From Steinernema hermaphroditum (Eukaryota > Nematoda > Chromadorea > Rhabditida > Steinernematidae), in NCBI GenBank assembly GCA_030435675.1, contig CM059625.1, positions 10,106,001-10,170,000 of the forward strand: a stretch of DNA of 64,000 nt. The letters run 5' to 3'. Positions 1 through 11,832 of this stretch are shown one piece after another. Under the pieces are notes generated by a model that was not told the DNA's origin, did no database searches, and was given only the letters and a program-made list of their open reading frames with translations. Made by a program: the position numbers and the translations under genes. The first letter of the stretch is position 1. The number at the start of each line of letters is the position of its first letter.

Positions 1-3000
1 AACGCTTCAAGACTGCTGTCATGCAAAAAGGGACATAGAGAGTGAGTTTGCGCCCTGATTGCGATTTATTGTGCCGTGCATTTAGAACCAGAAAAGAATG
101 CCAGGAAATTGGAAAAAATGCGGGAAGCCAACCTTGAAAATGGTACAGAAGCAGGCCCAACTCAGCCCGATTACATGGAGCACGAAATCAATGAAAAAGA
201 CATGTTTCGTCACATTACAAGAGACGACGACACCACAATTACCCGCGAAACCTCACCAGTGATCTATCCACTTATACCGAAGTATGCCGATGGAGCAAAG
301 TCGGAGAAACACTTCAAGATCCCAATGGATTTTTCCCTATTTAAGAAGAAGACTAAGAAGAGGAATCGGCCACCGGGAGCCCCGAATTCCGACGACGAGT
401 ACGAAATGGTGAAGGAACGTAACGAACGGATTCGGCAAAGATGCTTTAAAATAACGCGGAATCCGCGTGAGAAATTGGTGCTTACGGACAGTTCCGACGA
501 GGAATGCTCGATGAAAGAGAGAGATGCTAAATTCTTCGATTTCTTCGAGTGCGTTCAATTCAGGAACACTTTATTGCAACAAGACGTAAGAGAACGGTCG
601 CACCACATTTGCACGAATGCTGCATTTTAGGCTAAGAAGCTGATCTTGAAGGATGTTGACTACGATCCCGAAAATGATGAGAAAGAGCTTTACAATCCAC
701 GATACTCGAAGACTGTAAGACGCATGGGCGCCTCGTCTTCCGCTTTGATGCTGGCGAATGCAGAGAGTACCGAAAATGGCACAATTCTTCTTCTTCATGA
801 TCGACCATTCACAACGTTATCTAAAAAATACTTCAAGCGAAGTTGTGGGGAACATCCAACTTATGAGGAGGTGAATGTAAATACTGACGTATCAGGTAGC
901 CACTTTGGAAACCAAGCAATTTTAAGAAAATCCTTTTAGGCATCATGCAACAAGTGCTGGCACTTGACAAACGCAATTTGCGGTATCTGTTCCCAACGGT
1001 GAATCGTGATGACTTCAGGGTAACAATGGAAAACAGAAGAGCTCGCGCAGAAGCTCTGAAGCTGTTGAAAGAACAGCTGGAAGAGCAGTTAGAAGGTCCT
1101 GGTGACGAAGCCCATGAAGGAGTATCAAGGAGAGATATGTCGTGGCGCGATGAGCTTTTGAATCCGAAGATTTTTGAGGAGGAGAAGAGGCCCGTCAAAG
1201 GCGCTAAACGCGGTCGACCACCAAAGGCTAAGGTGGGAACAAAGAAAGTTCCGAAACATAGGACGACGTATGCGGCAAATGAATTTGAACAACGAAAGAA
1301 ACAAGTTAGTGGCTCAGAAAAGGGTCGAAAGAAGCACAAGAAGAAGCGCAAAGGAGAAAAGAAGGATAAAAAGAAAAACGATTCGATAGAATGTATGGAA
1401 GTGGATGATCCAAAGGATGTCAGTTCAGTTTTCAACGGATCTTTCTTAGCTGCTCATATGTCTTTTGACGATGCCGTTGGCTCCCTGTGCAAATTGGAGC
1501 AACCACCCTTCTTGGAGGAGGACTGCCAGCTAAACCGCCGATTGGTGAATGCGGATCTTGTGCAGTCACTAACTGCTAAGGAAGCTGAGATGCTCGGACT
1601 TAGTCCCCAGCTTCTAAACATGATCAAAGAAGACGTGGCAGGAGGAAAGATCCGAGATGAAGTCGTTTCCAAAATCGGCACACTGACGTCGCCACATTCG
1701 CAAAACATGCTGTTGGAACTTGTCTTCGGAAGCGCATTTGATGATAAGTCTGTTGCGTACGATAGACAAAAGATGGAGGCAAATAGTTTTCAAGATAAGG
1801 AAAAGCAAATGAAATGTGCAAAATTCGCTTTTACTGAAGACTACACAGACTTCGACTCGATGTGGCATTGCAACGTGGCAGCTATTGAAGCAGGTAACAA
1901 ATTGCGTATCGCGATCGACACCCAATATCTATTTAGAAGAAACACAGAATAACGAGGAAGAAGATGAATTTACTCAGCTTCAAACTCGGGAACTGGGCCC
2001 GAAAGCGAGAGAAACATCACAAGTCTACAATTATTTTCTAGTGAGGGGAGCTCCCGAAAAGGTAAAACATGTGCCACTAAGGACAAGAAAAGCATTGTTG
2101 AATCATTTAGCCATTATACTGGAATCAGAATACGGACACGATGCATGTTCGTGACGTTGCCCCGGGAAAGTTCCGGTGGATTGAAGCTCCACCGAAGATG
2201 CAACCCCTGACTGTAGACGATGTCCCTAAGATAAGCGATCTTCGCTTGAACACCAGCGAGTTCTTCGAAGATGGAAGGCCTCTTGAACAGTGTGGTGTTT
2301 TCACTGCATTCCGACACATCGAATCCTCTTTTGGAAGGCGCACGTCCACTTCAACTCGGGGAAATAATCTCTGGGTTGCTCCAGAAGGATTTAAGCCTCT
2401 TCAACTTGAAAATTACGATTTTGATGAAGTAGCACAGAAAGGACCTCGCGAAGGAGTTCGTCGGGTACTTGAAGGCGGAGATGACATCCTGCTTAATGAC
2501 GACATGCAAGATCTTGCATCTACCAGTTACCAAGACGATAATCCGGAGCCATCTGCAGGTCCTTCTTCAGACTTCTTAGGATGCTTAGAAAGAGGTGAAG
2601 ACATGACAGAACTGCTGAAGAAAGGAATAAAACCCACGGAGTGCGAAGCGTGAGTGATGCTTCTTTTTGACGTAAGGCAACAAAACCCATTTTAGAGATG
2701 CGGACAATCGGAACGACTTCGAGCAACAAGCACTGGGAGATCTTCAGGAAGGAAGAGACCAAGAAAACTTACCAATAATCGTGGACGATGCTCACTGGAA
2801 AGTTCAAAACGGTAATGCGAATGTTAGGAACGCACAAAACTCATAGTTACAGATCCGGAAATCGAGCCAAAACAAAAAAAGAAGCGAAATAAAATCCTAG
2901 AGCAATTGGAGAAGACATACTGCGACAAAGGTTACTGGGAGCTCTTCGACGAACTACCAGATCCGCTGCCGCCTCGAAACGCTAACAGGAAAACAGTTGA

Positions 3001-4440
3001 GTTTTCCGATGAATCAGAGTCCGAAGAGGATGACGAAGATTTGCCAAGGAGAACATCGAGCGGTCACAAAATGTTCCGGTACAAGGAGTTCGACTGTATT
3101 ATTCCGGTCAGACACACCTCCGATAAAACAAAATACAGATACGTTTTTAGCCCTCGTCGTGCGAAAATTTCGAAGCAATATGGCCCAAAGGCAGAACGTT
3201 TTCAACGGAGCTCGCAAATTCCATGGTGCAGTATGAAACAGAATTACCTGAGATTTTCCTCGTTTTGAATGAAACGAGACGCTCGAGGTCACCTCTGTCA
3301 TTTGACGATGTATTTGGAAAATACTGCAGGAGACCTCGCTCCGAATCTCTATCACGAACGATGCTCGAAGCGTATCCCGAAGATGTGAGCAAAAAACAAG
3401 AACAACAAGAAGCCGAGGAAACCCAGGAAACCGAGGAAGCTCAGGAGGCCCAGGAGAAATGCGAGGAAAAAGAGCCCGAAGAAGAGGTGCCGGCAACCGA
3501 ACAGCCGGCAATCGAACAGCACGAGGAAGAAATGGTTGAAGCCGAGGTCCCGGTCAATGAGGGCGAAGAAAAGGGTGAAGTAGAATACGAGGATCCCCCA
3601 CTAGATGACAACCACTCACATATCGAAGAAGTCTCTCACCCAGAGCCACTAGATGTTCTGACAGATGAAGAAGATGATGACGCTATGTTTGGGAGGAAGT
3701 ATAAGATCACGCAAAGCCGTGTGAATGCCCCATTGGTGAAAATGGCAATTGCGGCCATCCTGGCAAATGCCAATGTATGTTTTCTTTGTTCGTTCACTGA
3801 TCTGGAACAAGTTTATATTTATGTAGATGGAAGATGACTCTGAGGATACACTACGCACACCTTCACCAGTGGAGGTACTCCCAGAACCGTCGTCATCAGA
3901 GGAATCCTCGGACGAAGAAGACTCGGAGTCGAAATGCAGCAACGAACCGGCGCACGCACCAGAAGTGGCCACCGTACAGATGCCAGATGGCACTGTCATT
4001 GTTCGCGAGATAAAACAAGAAGTTCTCGACGAAGAAATCGAGCAAGTGGACGCTTCTCCTGAAGATCCCAGCACAGAGATGGAGGTAACACCACCCAGCC
4101 CCCATGGAGCGTTGTAACAAGAAACATAATTTTAGGCGATGCGGATTAGAATCTCTGATTTCCCCGTCATGGGCCATCACACATTCACAAACATCATGGC
4201 GCGGCTTCCAGCTCTTCTTAATAAGGAGTCAGTCGAAGATCTGAAACCCTCGAATGCTCTAACAATCCTCCTACATATGTGCAACGAGAACGTAGGTGTC
4301 AATTTAACATGGCTTCTGCAACAGATGTTCCATTTCAGAAGCTTGAGCTTCTGCAAGAGCGGAACCCACGAACGAACGGCATTTTGGAATCATCGCTCGC
4401 AGACTTCATCATCCGCACATCGTCCACGACTTCTACGTAG
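1..4440 (+). CDS. dpy-26: Condensin subunit H (kleisin gamma), DPY-26-like, 5' end outside the window
   Basis: Kleisin that closes the SMC ring of condensin I (in C. elegans also of the dosage-compensation complex); nuclear. Exons I can join in phase: up to 41, 86-585, 631-895, 940-1893, 1937-2061, 2111-2649, then 2696 onward, ending with 4339-4440 (stop 4438-4440). The identification rests on the last two exons: residues around LLHMCNEN followed by KLELLQE closely resemble the C-terminal winged helix of CAP-H (family LLHLANE then LKLE). A D/N-P-x-x-x-KT segment near 690 fits the SMC-binding middle motif more loosely. The centre is long, acidic and Lys-rich, with an RGRPPK AT-hook-like patch near 1213. 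The N-terminal helix that binds SMC2 would lie before base 1. Kleisin identity is fairly secure; DPY-26 rather than another kleisin is inference. Confidence 0.62.
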
Positions 4441-4514
4441 AAATTCAGTACAAGAAAGTGTGCTCAATTAGATTGGATCTCATTTCTTCCTAATTATACT
4501 GTGTAGAGCAAGGG

Positions 4515-4520
4515 AATAAA
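4515..4520 (+). terminator. Poly(A) signal of the kleisin gene
   Basis: AATAAA lies 75 nt after the kleisin stop. The next gene ends on the opposite strand at 4582, so the two genes are tail to tail with about 60 nt between. Confidence 0.6.
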
Positions 4521-4581
4521 AACTAACGCACGTAATATTGAACAAGACAATGAATATATTACTGGGAGCAACAATTACATG

Positions 4582-5388
4582 CTATCGGCTTTTCTTATTT
4601 TCGTCATTGGCCTTTGCTTCGCGGGAACTGGATGTCGACGCCTCCGTGGAGGCGACAGCCTTTTTAAAATCGAGTACAGTTGTAGACTGGACACTCGTTG
4701 ACTCAACATCATCGCCCAGTCCTTTGACAATGAAATAGAGATCAGCAAAAAAGACTATGGTGCCGAGCACCAGTCCAATAATCATGCGTCTCGTCATATC
4801 CAAGTTAAGATGTGGATATGCTATGTCAATGCCGAAAAATCCAAATACAAATGCTCCTCCGACTGTAAGCAGTGTGTTGAAGACAGCTATCAAATGCCGA
4901 TTTGCCGATCGCAACTCCTAAATACAACATACACCAGAAAACATTGAAAATAACACAGCTCACTTGTCCAAAGTTTTCCATTAGATTGTCCCGACCATAT
5001 CTTTGACCAGCGTCGATGGTCATCGTCATTTGCTTGTATTCTTTTTCTTGTTGTTCTTCACGCAACTTCTGCAATCTTTTCTGGTATTCCGTATTATCTT
5101 TCTTCACAGCGGGGGGTTTATATATATCCAGACGCTCAACGATCATGAAGAATGGCAAATGCCGGGGCACCGCGCTTTGACAGTCCTCTAGCACCTTCTG
5201 ATTTACTTTGTCTTTCTTAAAGTATTTTTTCAGTTACGTCTGATATCAAGCTTTCAGTTACGTCTGATATCACTTACCTTCAGAAGTTCAACGACCAGTT
5301 GGCCATTTTGTGTTTTTGAAGTTGAGGCATCATAACGCTGGAACAGTAGGTCGATAAAAGAGTGATGGCGTTCGTGCAGGAACCACAT
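4582..5388 (-). CDS. TMEM199/Vma12-like V-ATPase assembly factor
   Basis: ER membrane factor needed to assemble the V0 sector of the proton pump; human TMEM199 loss also disturbs glycosylation. Three exons join in phase: 5278-5388, 4964-5197, 4582-4917, giving 226 aa, close to the human protein's size. The middle carries the family helix with EYQKRLQKLREE and KEYKQMTM, followed by two membrane segments (FNTLLTVGGAFVFGFFG and MIIGLVLGTIVFFADLYFIVKGL) and a Ser/Lys-rich cytosolic tail. The start was chosen because a TTCAG acceptor sits 3 nt upstream of this ATG and an in-frame stop lies just beyond it. The glucosidase II gene lies upstream on the same strand. Confidence 0.8.
5229..5272. repeat. 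Direct duplication of an 18-bp core in a short intron
   Basis: CAGTTACGTCTGATATCA occurs at 5231-5248 and again at 5255-5272, a 24-bp period. Both copies are inside the first intron of the TMEM199-like gene, and the second abuts the splice donor. It looks like a recent tandem slippage event. Confidence 0.85.
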
Positions 5389-5686
5389 AATCTGAATGCA
5401 CAGTTTAGCGATCTCTCGGCGATCTCAATCCATTCACGACCGAAGACTATCACGGCTGAAGAACCCCGAACGGTTCGAAACTTCGGAACAAATAACCTTC
5501 GCAATTACGAATATGGTTCAATAGAATGCGAATAAAATGAACTTTATTCAAGATGAAATACCCTTACAATACACAATAAGAAAACCTTAAACACAACTTG
5601 AGCATTGTAATTTAAGTTAACAGAAAAGAGTCAAGAGAGAATTCAATAAATAAGAAACAGAAACAAAACACCAGCAGCAACAGTCA
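5389..5686 (-). promoter_or_regulatory. Putative operon intercistronic region
   Basis: On the minus strand the upstream glucosidase II stop is at 5687, an AATAAA (plus-strand TTTATT, 5543-5548) follows, and a TTCAG acceptor lies at about 5392, directly before the TMEM199-like ATG. The poly(A)-signal-to-acceptor distance of about 150 nt is close to the spacing of nematode SL2 operons. No promoter element was recognised. Confidence 0.5.
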
Positions 5687-8600
5687 TTACGTGTGAATAT
5701 CGATTCGGAATTCTCGCGAAACAAATGCGCTGGGCTTGCGAATGACCATAACATGCGAGTCGCGGTCGTGCGAGAATTCGAGAGTCTCTGGATTATAGTC
5801 TAAAATATGCATAAGCTTATTAACGCAAATAAAGTCGCTTCATACCGTCATAATACATGTGCACAGATCGAGGGTAATAGCGAACTCCACGAATGACAAT
5901 CTTCTCGATATAGACATCCGGATCGTAGACGCCTGATTCGTCCAAATTCTTTGACTTTATAGTGTAAAGTGATTCGCCTTCTTTTTTGTACTGGAACGAC
6001 CAATACAAATAATTGCCGTTCTTATATTCGTAGGACTCTCCATCATCAAGATATAGCGATCCGTTGGCGAAATCGCCCTGAAACAACATTTGTTGGAAAA
6101 AAGCCAAAAGACAAAATGTACCTTGTAGTTAGAGGCAATGTACAGCGTGATTGGATCGTCCTTCATAAGGGACGAAGCACGGCGAATGCGTTCCCTCATT
6201 GGGATAATTGTACCTCCTCGCTGGAAATGCGGGATTTTCGACATAGGAGTATCGACATAAACCGCTCCAGGAGATCTCCGAGCTTTGTGAGTATCCCACT
6301 CGTACCAAACTTCGTTGCGGCCCGGCAAATATAAAGAAACGGATTCAACATCCGGATCCATGACAGGTCTGACAAGTACGGCAGATCCGACCATCCATTC
6401 ACGCTCTTCATCAAAGCTGGACTCATCTTCAGGGAACTCACTCCATAGAGGACGCATCACGGGCTTTCCTACTATACTATGCTCGTAGAACAAAGTATAC
6501 CTAAAGTCAAATTCGTAACAACTAGTACTATTCGGACAATGCCGTACCAGTAAGGCAGGAAGCTATAACGAGTGCGAATAGCATCACGAATAACATTTTT
6601 CGTCCCCTCACTAAACAGCCACGGTTCTCGGCGTTTGCAGTCAATGTGCGCGTGAGCACGGAAAAATGGTTGGAATGCCGCTGCCTGATACCATCTAGCC
6701 AAAAGCTGCTCGTCCACGTTCTTGAAGAAGCCGCCAACATCAGCACCAACATGAGGAATTCCGGCCACGGAAAGTGACAGTAGCATAGGTACAGACGATT
6801 TCAAATGACCCCAATCGGCCATGTTATCACCGGTCCATACAGCAGCAGTGCGCTGGCTTCCAACAAAGAAAGATCTCGTTAGAACGAAAGGCCGAAGCTT
6901 ATTATTACTGCGCATTTGTTGGCCGCGATACGTTGACGAATGCTGAAAGGCAATACAGTATTGAAATAATATAGCACGATATACCTGATAAAAGCCGTAA
7001 ATATTGTGAATATCTCTATGCTCCCAATCATCATAATGCTTGGCGTCTTTGTGCATGGTAACTTCAGGGCCACTGAAAACGCTCGGCTCATTCATGTCGT
7101 TCCATGTAAATAAGTCCTTCGTCGATCCAGAATACTGTTCATAGGAGAATTTGCCTGCCCAGTAATCTCGCACTGCGGGATTAACGAAGTCAAGGTACAT
7201 GGATGCACCAGGCCAACAGTGTCCTTCGTAATCTTTAGCACCATCCTTGTCTTTGATGAAGAAACCAAGATCTTTTGCATCCTTGTAAACATGATATCCA
7301 TCGTCCTTTTTAATATGAGGATCAATAATTGTCACCATTTTACGACCCTAAAACGAAAACACAATATTTTACGTCCACGCATCTCACGTCACCTTGGCAG
7401 CGAGTTCGTTAATCATTTTTTGCGGGTTGGCGAACTTCACTGGATCCCAGGTAAAGTACTTCTTTCCATCAGTGTGTTCGATATCCAGCCAAAGCACATC
7501 CATAGGTATGTCATGCTCATCAAATCCCGCATGAACGTTGGCAACATCTTCTTCGTCGTTATAGTTCCAACGGCACTGATGATAAGCAATGGCAAATTGC
7601 TAGAGAAAACCACAATTACATCCTAGAGATTGAGCTCGGCATACCGGGGGAAGTGGGTAAACGCCGGTAAGAGTGGAGTACTGACGGAACACATCGTTAG
7701 GAGTTGGACCCAAGAAGAGGAACACGTCAATCAGTCCTGATTCCGACATGAAGTGGGCATCAATCTGCGGAACCTCTTGCGATGATCGGAATTTATCCAC
7801 CAGCGATGCCAGAACACCCTATATACTTTTTATTAAAGGACAACAAGAGGTATTCAGTATTACCTTGTCTGCAGTAGAAGAATCAATATCAATCCAAGTC
7901 TCGGCTGCGTTTAACCACAGAACACTAGCGGACTGTTTGGGATTGTGAGCAATAATGTACGGCACTGATCCATAAAGAGCCATATTTGTGTTGAGTTCGA
8001 ACTCAAACACATCCAAATTGTACATGCGATACGGCTCTTGGCCTCTAAAGCAATATATAACTGTAAACGAAATTACCGCTACAAAACACTTACGCAGTAC
8101 TGTGGAGAACAAATGAATCAGCATGTTCAGGCAGCCCATAGACAAATTTAAATCCAACAAACGATACGTCCATACCAACAGAGCTCGACCCTGAAGTAAT
8201 CGCACATACTTTGCAACTTTACTGCAAATGTGCACGTACCGTGAGGTTTCGAGTCGGTGTGCGACTTAAAAGATTCTTCCCAAAATCCTTCACCGTCATC
8301 ACGTGACTCATCCTTAGTACGGAAATGTTCAAACTTCAAAAAACTGCCTGAATTCAAGCTGAGAAGAAGCTCATCCTTTTTCTGTACGTCAATTCGGAAT
8401 GGTTTAAACTGTACAGAGATAGTGTGACCGCTGGGAGCATTTATGACAACCGATTCTTCAGTTCTCGTCACGTCAGACTCCGCAATTCTAAATGCATAAG
8501 GAGCATGTATATCTTTTATATGAACTACAATAATCCTACCTTTGCTGAGAAGGTTCTCTCGCCAAAGCATCAAGCGGTTGGTAACGTGCGCGGAGGGCGT

Positions 8601-8919
8601 TAGCATTCTCATCAATGAGAACTCGAATAGTAGAATCTTCCAAAAATAGAACTGACAAATGCAGCTCATTTTCAGCACTCTTTAAGACGGCATTAACACT
8701 GGTTTCATTTATCTTCACAGAATCACCAATGACAGCATATTCCACTTTGGTTGCAGGATTGCGGTGTCGCCTAAATTGTCAAACATGTAATATTCTTAAC
8801 ATCGGAAAATGTTGAACGTACTTGCAGAAGCCTGACTGATCGCATGTTTTGAAGTTTGATCTATCAACTGCACTAGATAGCGCTAGAACGCTTAGTAAGA
8901 AGACGAGCAGCCTCCCCAT
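5687..8919 (-). CDS. aagr-3: Glucosidase II alpha subunit (GH31)
   Basis: ER enzyme that trims the two inner alpha-1,3-glucoses from N-glycans during the calnexin cycle. The protein starts with a signal peptide ([17 protein letters not shown]), followed by the N-terminal beta domain and the GH31 barrel. The nucleophile motif WNDMNEPS and the acid/base region with TGDN-MADWG are both present, as are GADVGGFF and [12 protein letters not shown]. The final exon is short: 5687-5799 joins the preceding exon (donor after 5846) across a 46-nt intron and gives the C-terminal strand ending FRIDIHT; reading through instead gives a premature stop. A TTTCAG acceptor about 34 nt upstream of the ATG suggests trans-splicing. 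No ER retention signal is seen, as expected for alpha, which is held by the beta subunit. Confidence 0.93.
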
Positions 8920-9560
8920 GAGATTGGATAAGTCAACCTCAGAGTGCTTGTGTCTGAAATAAGATAAAGTTAAACGACCGGTAAGTTCGCAGAAAAATCA
9001 AAACAATCAACCGCCTTAAAGGCAACTAATTCTACGCGTTTTCGCGAGCAAAAAGCTGCAACGTGTCCGCTCTTACGTGTTACAGCGAATCTTAAGATGG
9101 GGAGCGAGTTATCCGCGCACATGTGTTGGTGGTCCGCATTCATTCTGTAAAGGCGTCGTCATGCGAAGAGCGATCGCCACTGAAGAAAACGAACGACAGG
9201 GGCGCCAGCGACGCGTCGCGACCTGCTGCAAGGAAAGCGTTATCGAACCACCGCTGGAGAGCTCACTGTTTATTAGGAAACAACGAACAAAACCGCGACC
9301 GACACACCATAAAATGGTTGCCCAGTTACAACAAATATTTCGTGATGACAACATTTCTGAAAAATATCCGCCATACAATGCCGTTCTAAATACACACAAC
9401 TGGAATTTGAATAAATAATATGACATCGGTGAATTTACATCGTTGAATTCACATCAAGCGCTAGAAAACCTCGAGCAGAAACATACCAACACAAAAAATA
9501 CGAAACGTCTGATATCCGCAAAAGGAATGCAAATCCAGTTTCACGCATTGGCGTCTCATG
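8920..9560. other. Divergent intergenic region
   Basis: Lies between the starts of the glucosidase II gene (-) and the TMEM70-like gene (+), so it should hold both promoters. No RNA gene or convincing exon is seen; the short open frames around 9077-9418 have no protein-like features. Confidence 0.5.
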
Positions 9561-9728
9561 CATTAGCGTGAGACTGTCTCGTATTAGCGTGAGACTGTCT
9601 CGCATTGGCGTGAGACTGTCTCGTATTGGCGTGAGACTGTCTCGTATTGGCGTGAGACTGTCTCGTATTGGCGTGAGACTGTCTCGTATTGGCGTGAGAC
9701 TGTCTCGCATTGGCGTGAGACTGTCTCG
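9561..9728. repeat. 21-bp tandem repeat, eight copies
   Basis: Eight contiguous 21-bp units made of GCGTGAGACTGTCTCG preceded by a 5-bp (C/T)ATT(A/G) variable part. A degenerate partial unit precedes the array. Every unit contains GAGAC-T-GTCTC, two 5-nt arms able to pair around one base. Because 21 is a multiple of 3 the array is open in several frames, but those frames are repeat artefacts. Confidence 0.95.
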
Positions 9729-10109
9729 CCCTGTCTTCTACTGCCGACCTGTCGTTGCGAAGACTACATTTCCTATTCGTGCTGAGAAATTTCAGCTGCT
9801 TAAATTGAATGTGGAAAGCATTTGCAATTGGAGATGGCTTTGTTCAGTAAATCTTCCCCATTGTGAACCCCGGAATGATCTCTGTAGCGTCTTAAACAGC
9901 ATAAATCTTTGCGCAAACTTTTGCAGCATTCGCAGCCTCTTCATTGCCAAGCCGTTTTTTGAGAAATTCGCTCTTTATGATATTATTTTGCGTGTTTTTC
10001 TATAGTTTTTACTTTCCGTGAACTGAATTAAACTGAATTGCTCCCGTGCACATCGAATCTTCGCGACACAACAGAATTTTAATTCACTGTATTTGTAATT
10101 ACGTTTCAG
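9729..10109. other. Spacer upstream of the TMEM70-like gene
   Basis: No gene seen. It ends in ACGTTTCAG directly before the ATG at 10110, so the region should contain a promoter and possibly an outron. Confidence 0.4.
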
Positions 10110-10857
10110 ATGATTTTTCTTCATTGTTCACGACGAGCTGTGTCGCTCAGAACTATACGATTTTGCTCCGCCAGCGCAACTTCGAAACTGCCCAGAACGC
10201 TAGTTCCATATTCGTCACTGAAAACGGAAGATTTGGGACCGTCCATACTGCATCTACGTGAAAATGGAGCCGAAACGACACCGACTGACACTATGTGTAA
10301 AGGGATTAAAATTGCTAAGGTTTGAAAAAAAATGAATTCATTGGTAAATATTTCTATTCTGCAGGTTCTTTCTTTGAGCAGTTCCGCTCTTGGTATTGTG
10401 ATGGTTCCTGCTTTAACATCATATCTGTGGACCGCTGCAGCCGAACGACCGTCAGTGATGCTTTTCGCTGTTGTTGCAAATTCATTCTTGGGATTTCTGT
10501 CTCTGACTCCATTTTTATTGCAATTTCTCGTAAAACGCTATGTGCTTAACATTTATTACAATCGGGACACGAAGGTCTGTGCAGATGTATTTAATCATTT
10601 TTCATCCCGCTTTCATTTAGGTCTTCACTACGGTGCATCTCAACTTCTTCATGCAAAAGAAATGCTTGCAATTCAAGGCTGCAGATGTTACTGATGCCGC
10701 TACCGCTCCGGAAACCAAAAAGCTCTGGTTTCCGTTGGCCACCGCATTTGTTTACGGACGGCCACTCTTGTTTCCGCTTGATAAGACGAACTACCGTGAT
10801 GTACTTGGCTTCGACGATCTCACTAAGAATATAAACATTCCTCCTAATCATGATTAG
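10110..10857 (+). CDS. TMEM70-like mitochondrial ATP-synthase/complex I assembly factor
   Basis: Three exons, 10110-10319, 10365-10574 and 10621-10857, join in phase 0 with introns of 45 and 46 nt to give 218 aa. The first about 40 residues are rich in Arg and Ser and lack acids (HCSRRAVSLRTIRFCSAS), a typical matrix-targeting presequence. Two membrane segments follow (VLSLSSSALGIVMVPALTS and SVMLFAVVANSFLGFLSLTP), then the family patch LLQFLVKRYVLNIYYN. The C-terminal region with RPLLFPLDKTNYRDVLGFDD also matches TMEM70 layout. Family members sit in the inner membrane and help assemble the ATP-synthase c-ring. A CAG acceptor touches the ATG, so the message is probably trans-spliced with almost no 5' leader. 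Confidence 0.82.
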
Positions 10858-11366
10858 GGTGTGATTGTTCTTTTGCTATAGGTTTATGGAAAGTTGTTTA
10901 ACGGTTGTTGTTGTTATTCATGTTGATGAAATCGTTTTGTTGCTGTCATCAACATTGCGAAGCATGGATGTCCGGAGGACAGTTACTGAGTTCTGGAGGA
11001 AGAATGCGTTCTGGTGCATTTCTGTGCATTCAGGTTCTACGCTTTGCATCATCGTTCTGTGCTTGTAAGGTTACGTGAGTGCAACCGCTGGACCATTTTG
11101 AGCTTTTCTACTTAATGTTTGGCAGATTTGTTCTGCTTTACCTTGGAGCTTTCGCCTTCTCTATCTGGGATTTGCTCCTAAAGAGGGGTTTTTGTGGACG
11201 AATGATGGAATTCCATTACTCTGATTGGGTGTTAGGTGACATCTTCGTCTCACGTCGTTGTCGGATTAGGCTTAGTTGGTGGCAACGGCACCGCCTCTAA
11301 TCACCTTGCCTCCGTTATTCGTATAAAGAGGAGTACATCGGTACGAATTCACTTCTATTCGTCGTC
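10858..11366. other. Spacer between the TMEM70-like and nematocin genes
   Basis: About 500 nt without a supported gene. It should contain the 3' end of the TMEM70-like gene and the nematocin promoter. The spacing is too wide for a typical operon. Confidence 0.4.
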
Positions 11367-11832
11367 ATGCAGATGACATGCATCTTTCTCTATCTCATCC
11401 TAATCGGTGGGACAGTGGGTTGTTTCCTCAGTTCCTGTCCCTACCGTCGCTACGGACGCAACGTAAGATGCTCGAATTGCGGTAAGACATGCTCAGAATA
11501 GGTGTGGACTTGAATGTCTTACCGAGTAGGATCCGAAATGAACGGCGTTTGCGTAGCTGAGAGCGTTTGCTGCACATCGACGTCATGCAGCGAGGACATT
11601 TCATGCACCGACGCCACTGTATGTCCTCCAAGGATATGTAAACTCGCTGGATCTACCGGATTTTGCATAGCTCCAGCAATGTGCTGCACACAGAGTAAGT
11701 TTGCCTTAGGATTAGCTAAAAATGTAAATGTTCCTCCAATAAGTAAAGGGGCGTTTTATTTCTTTAGGACGGTGTTTCAGAAAGGTATTTAAAGTTAGGA
11801 AAGCATGTCACAGAACGTTGCCCTGCTGCTGA
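11367..11832 (+). CDS. ntc-1: Nematocin (oxytocin/vasopressin-type) precursor with neurophysin
   Basis: Exons 11367-11481, 11530-11694 and 11768-11832 join in phase to a 114-aa preprohormone. A signal peptide (MQMTCIFLYLILIGGTVG) is followed at once by the peptide CFLSSCPYRRY, then Gly-Arg for amidation and cleavage. Next comes a Cys-rich neurophysin: CSNCG, GVCVAESVCC, GFCIAPAMCC and a terminal CC. The layout is that of the vasopressin family: peptide at the signal cleavage site, Cys1-Cys6 ring, Pro7, then carrier domain. C. elegans nematocin is CFLNSCPYRRY-amide, so this peptide differs at one position (Asn4 to Ser). The hormone is made in neurons and acts through Gq-type receptors in mating and gustatory learning in C. 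elegans. It could not be seen in a single reading frame because two introns split the carrier. Confidence 0.93.

Noticed and set aside
9435..10005. Repetitive proteins (RLSRIGV or RDSLTPI units) on both strands
   Set aside because: Both come from the 21-bp tandem repeat, whose length is a multiple of three; no start context or splice sites.
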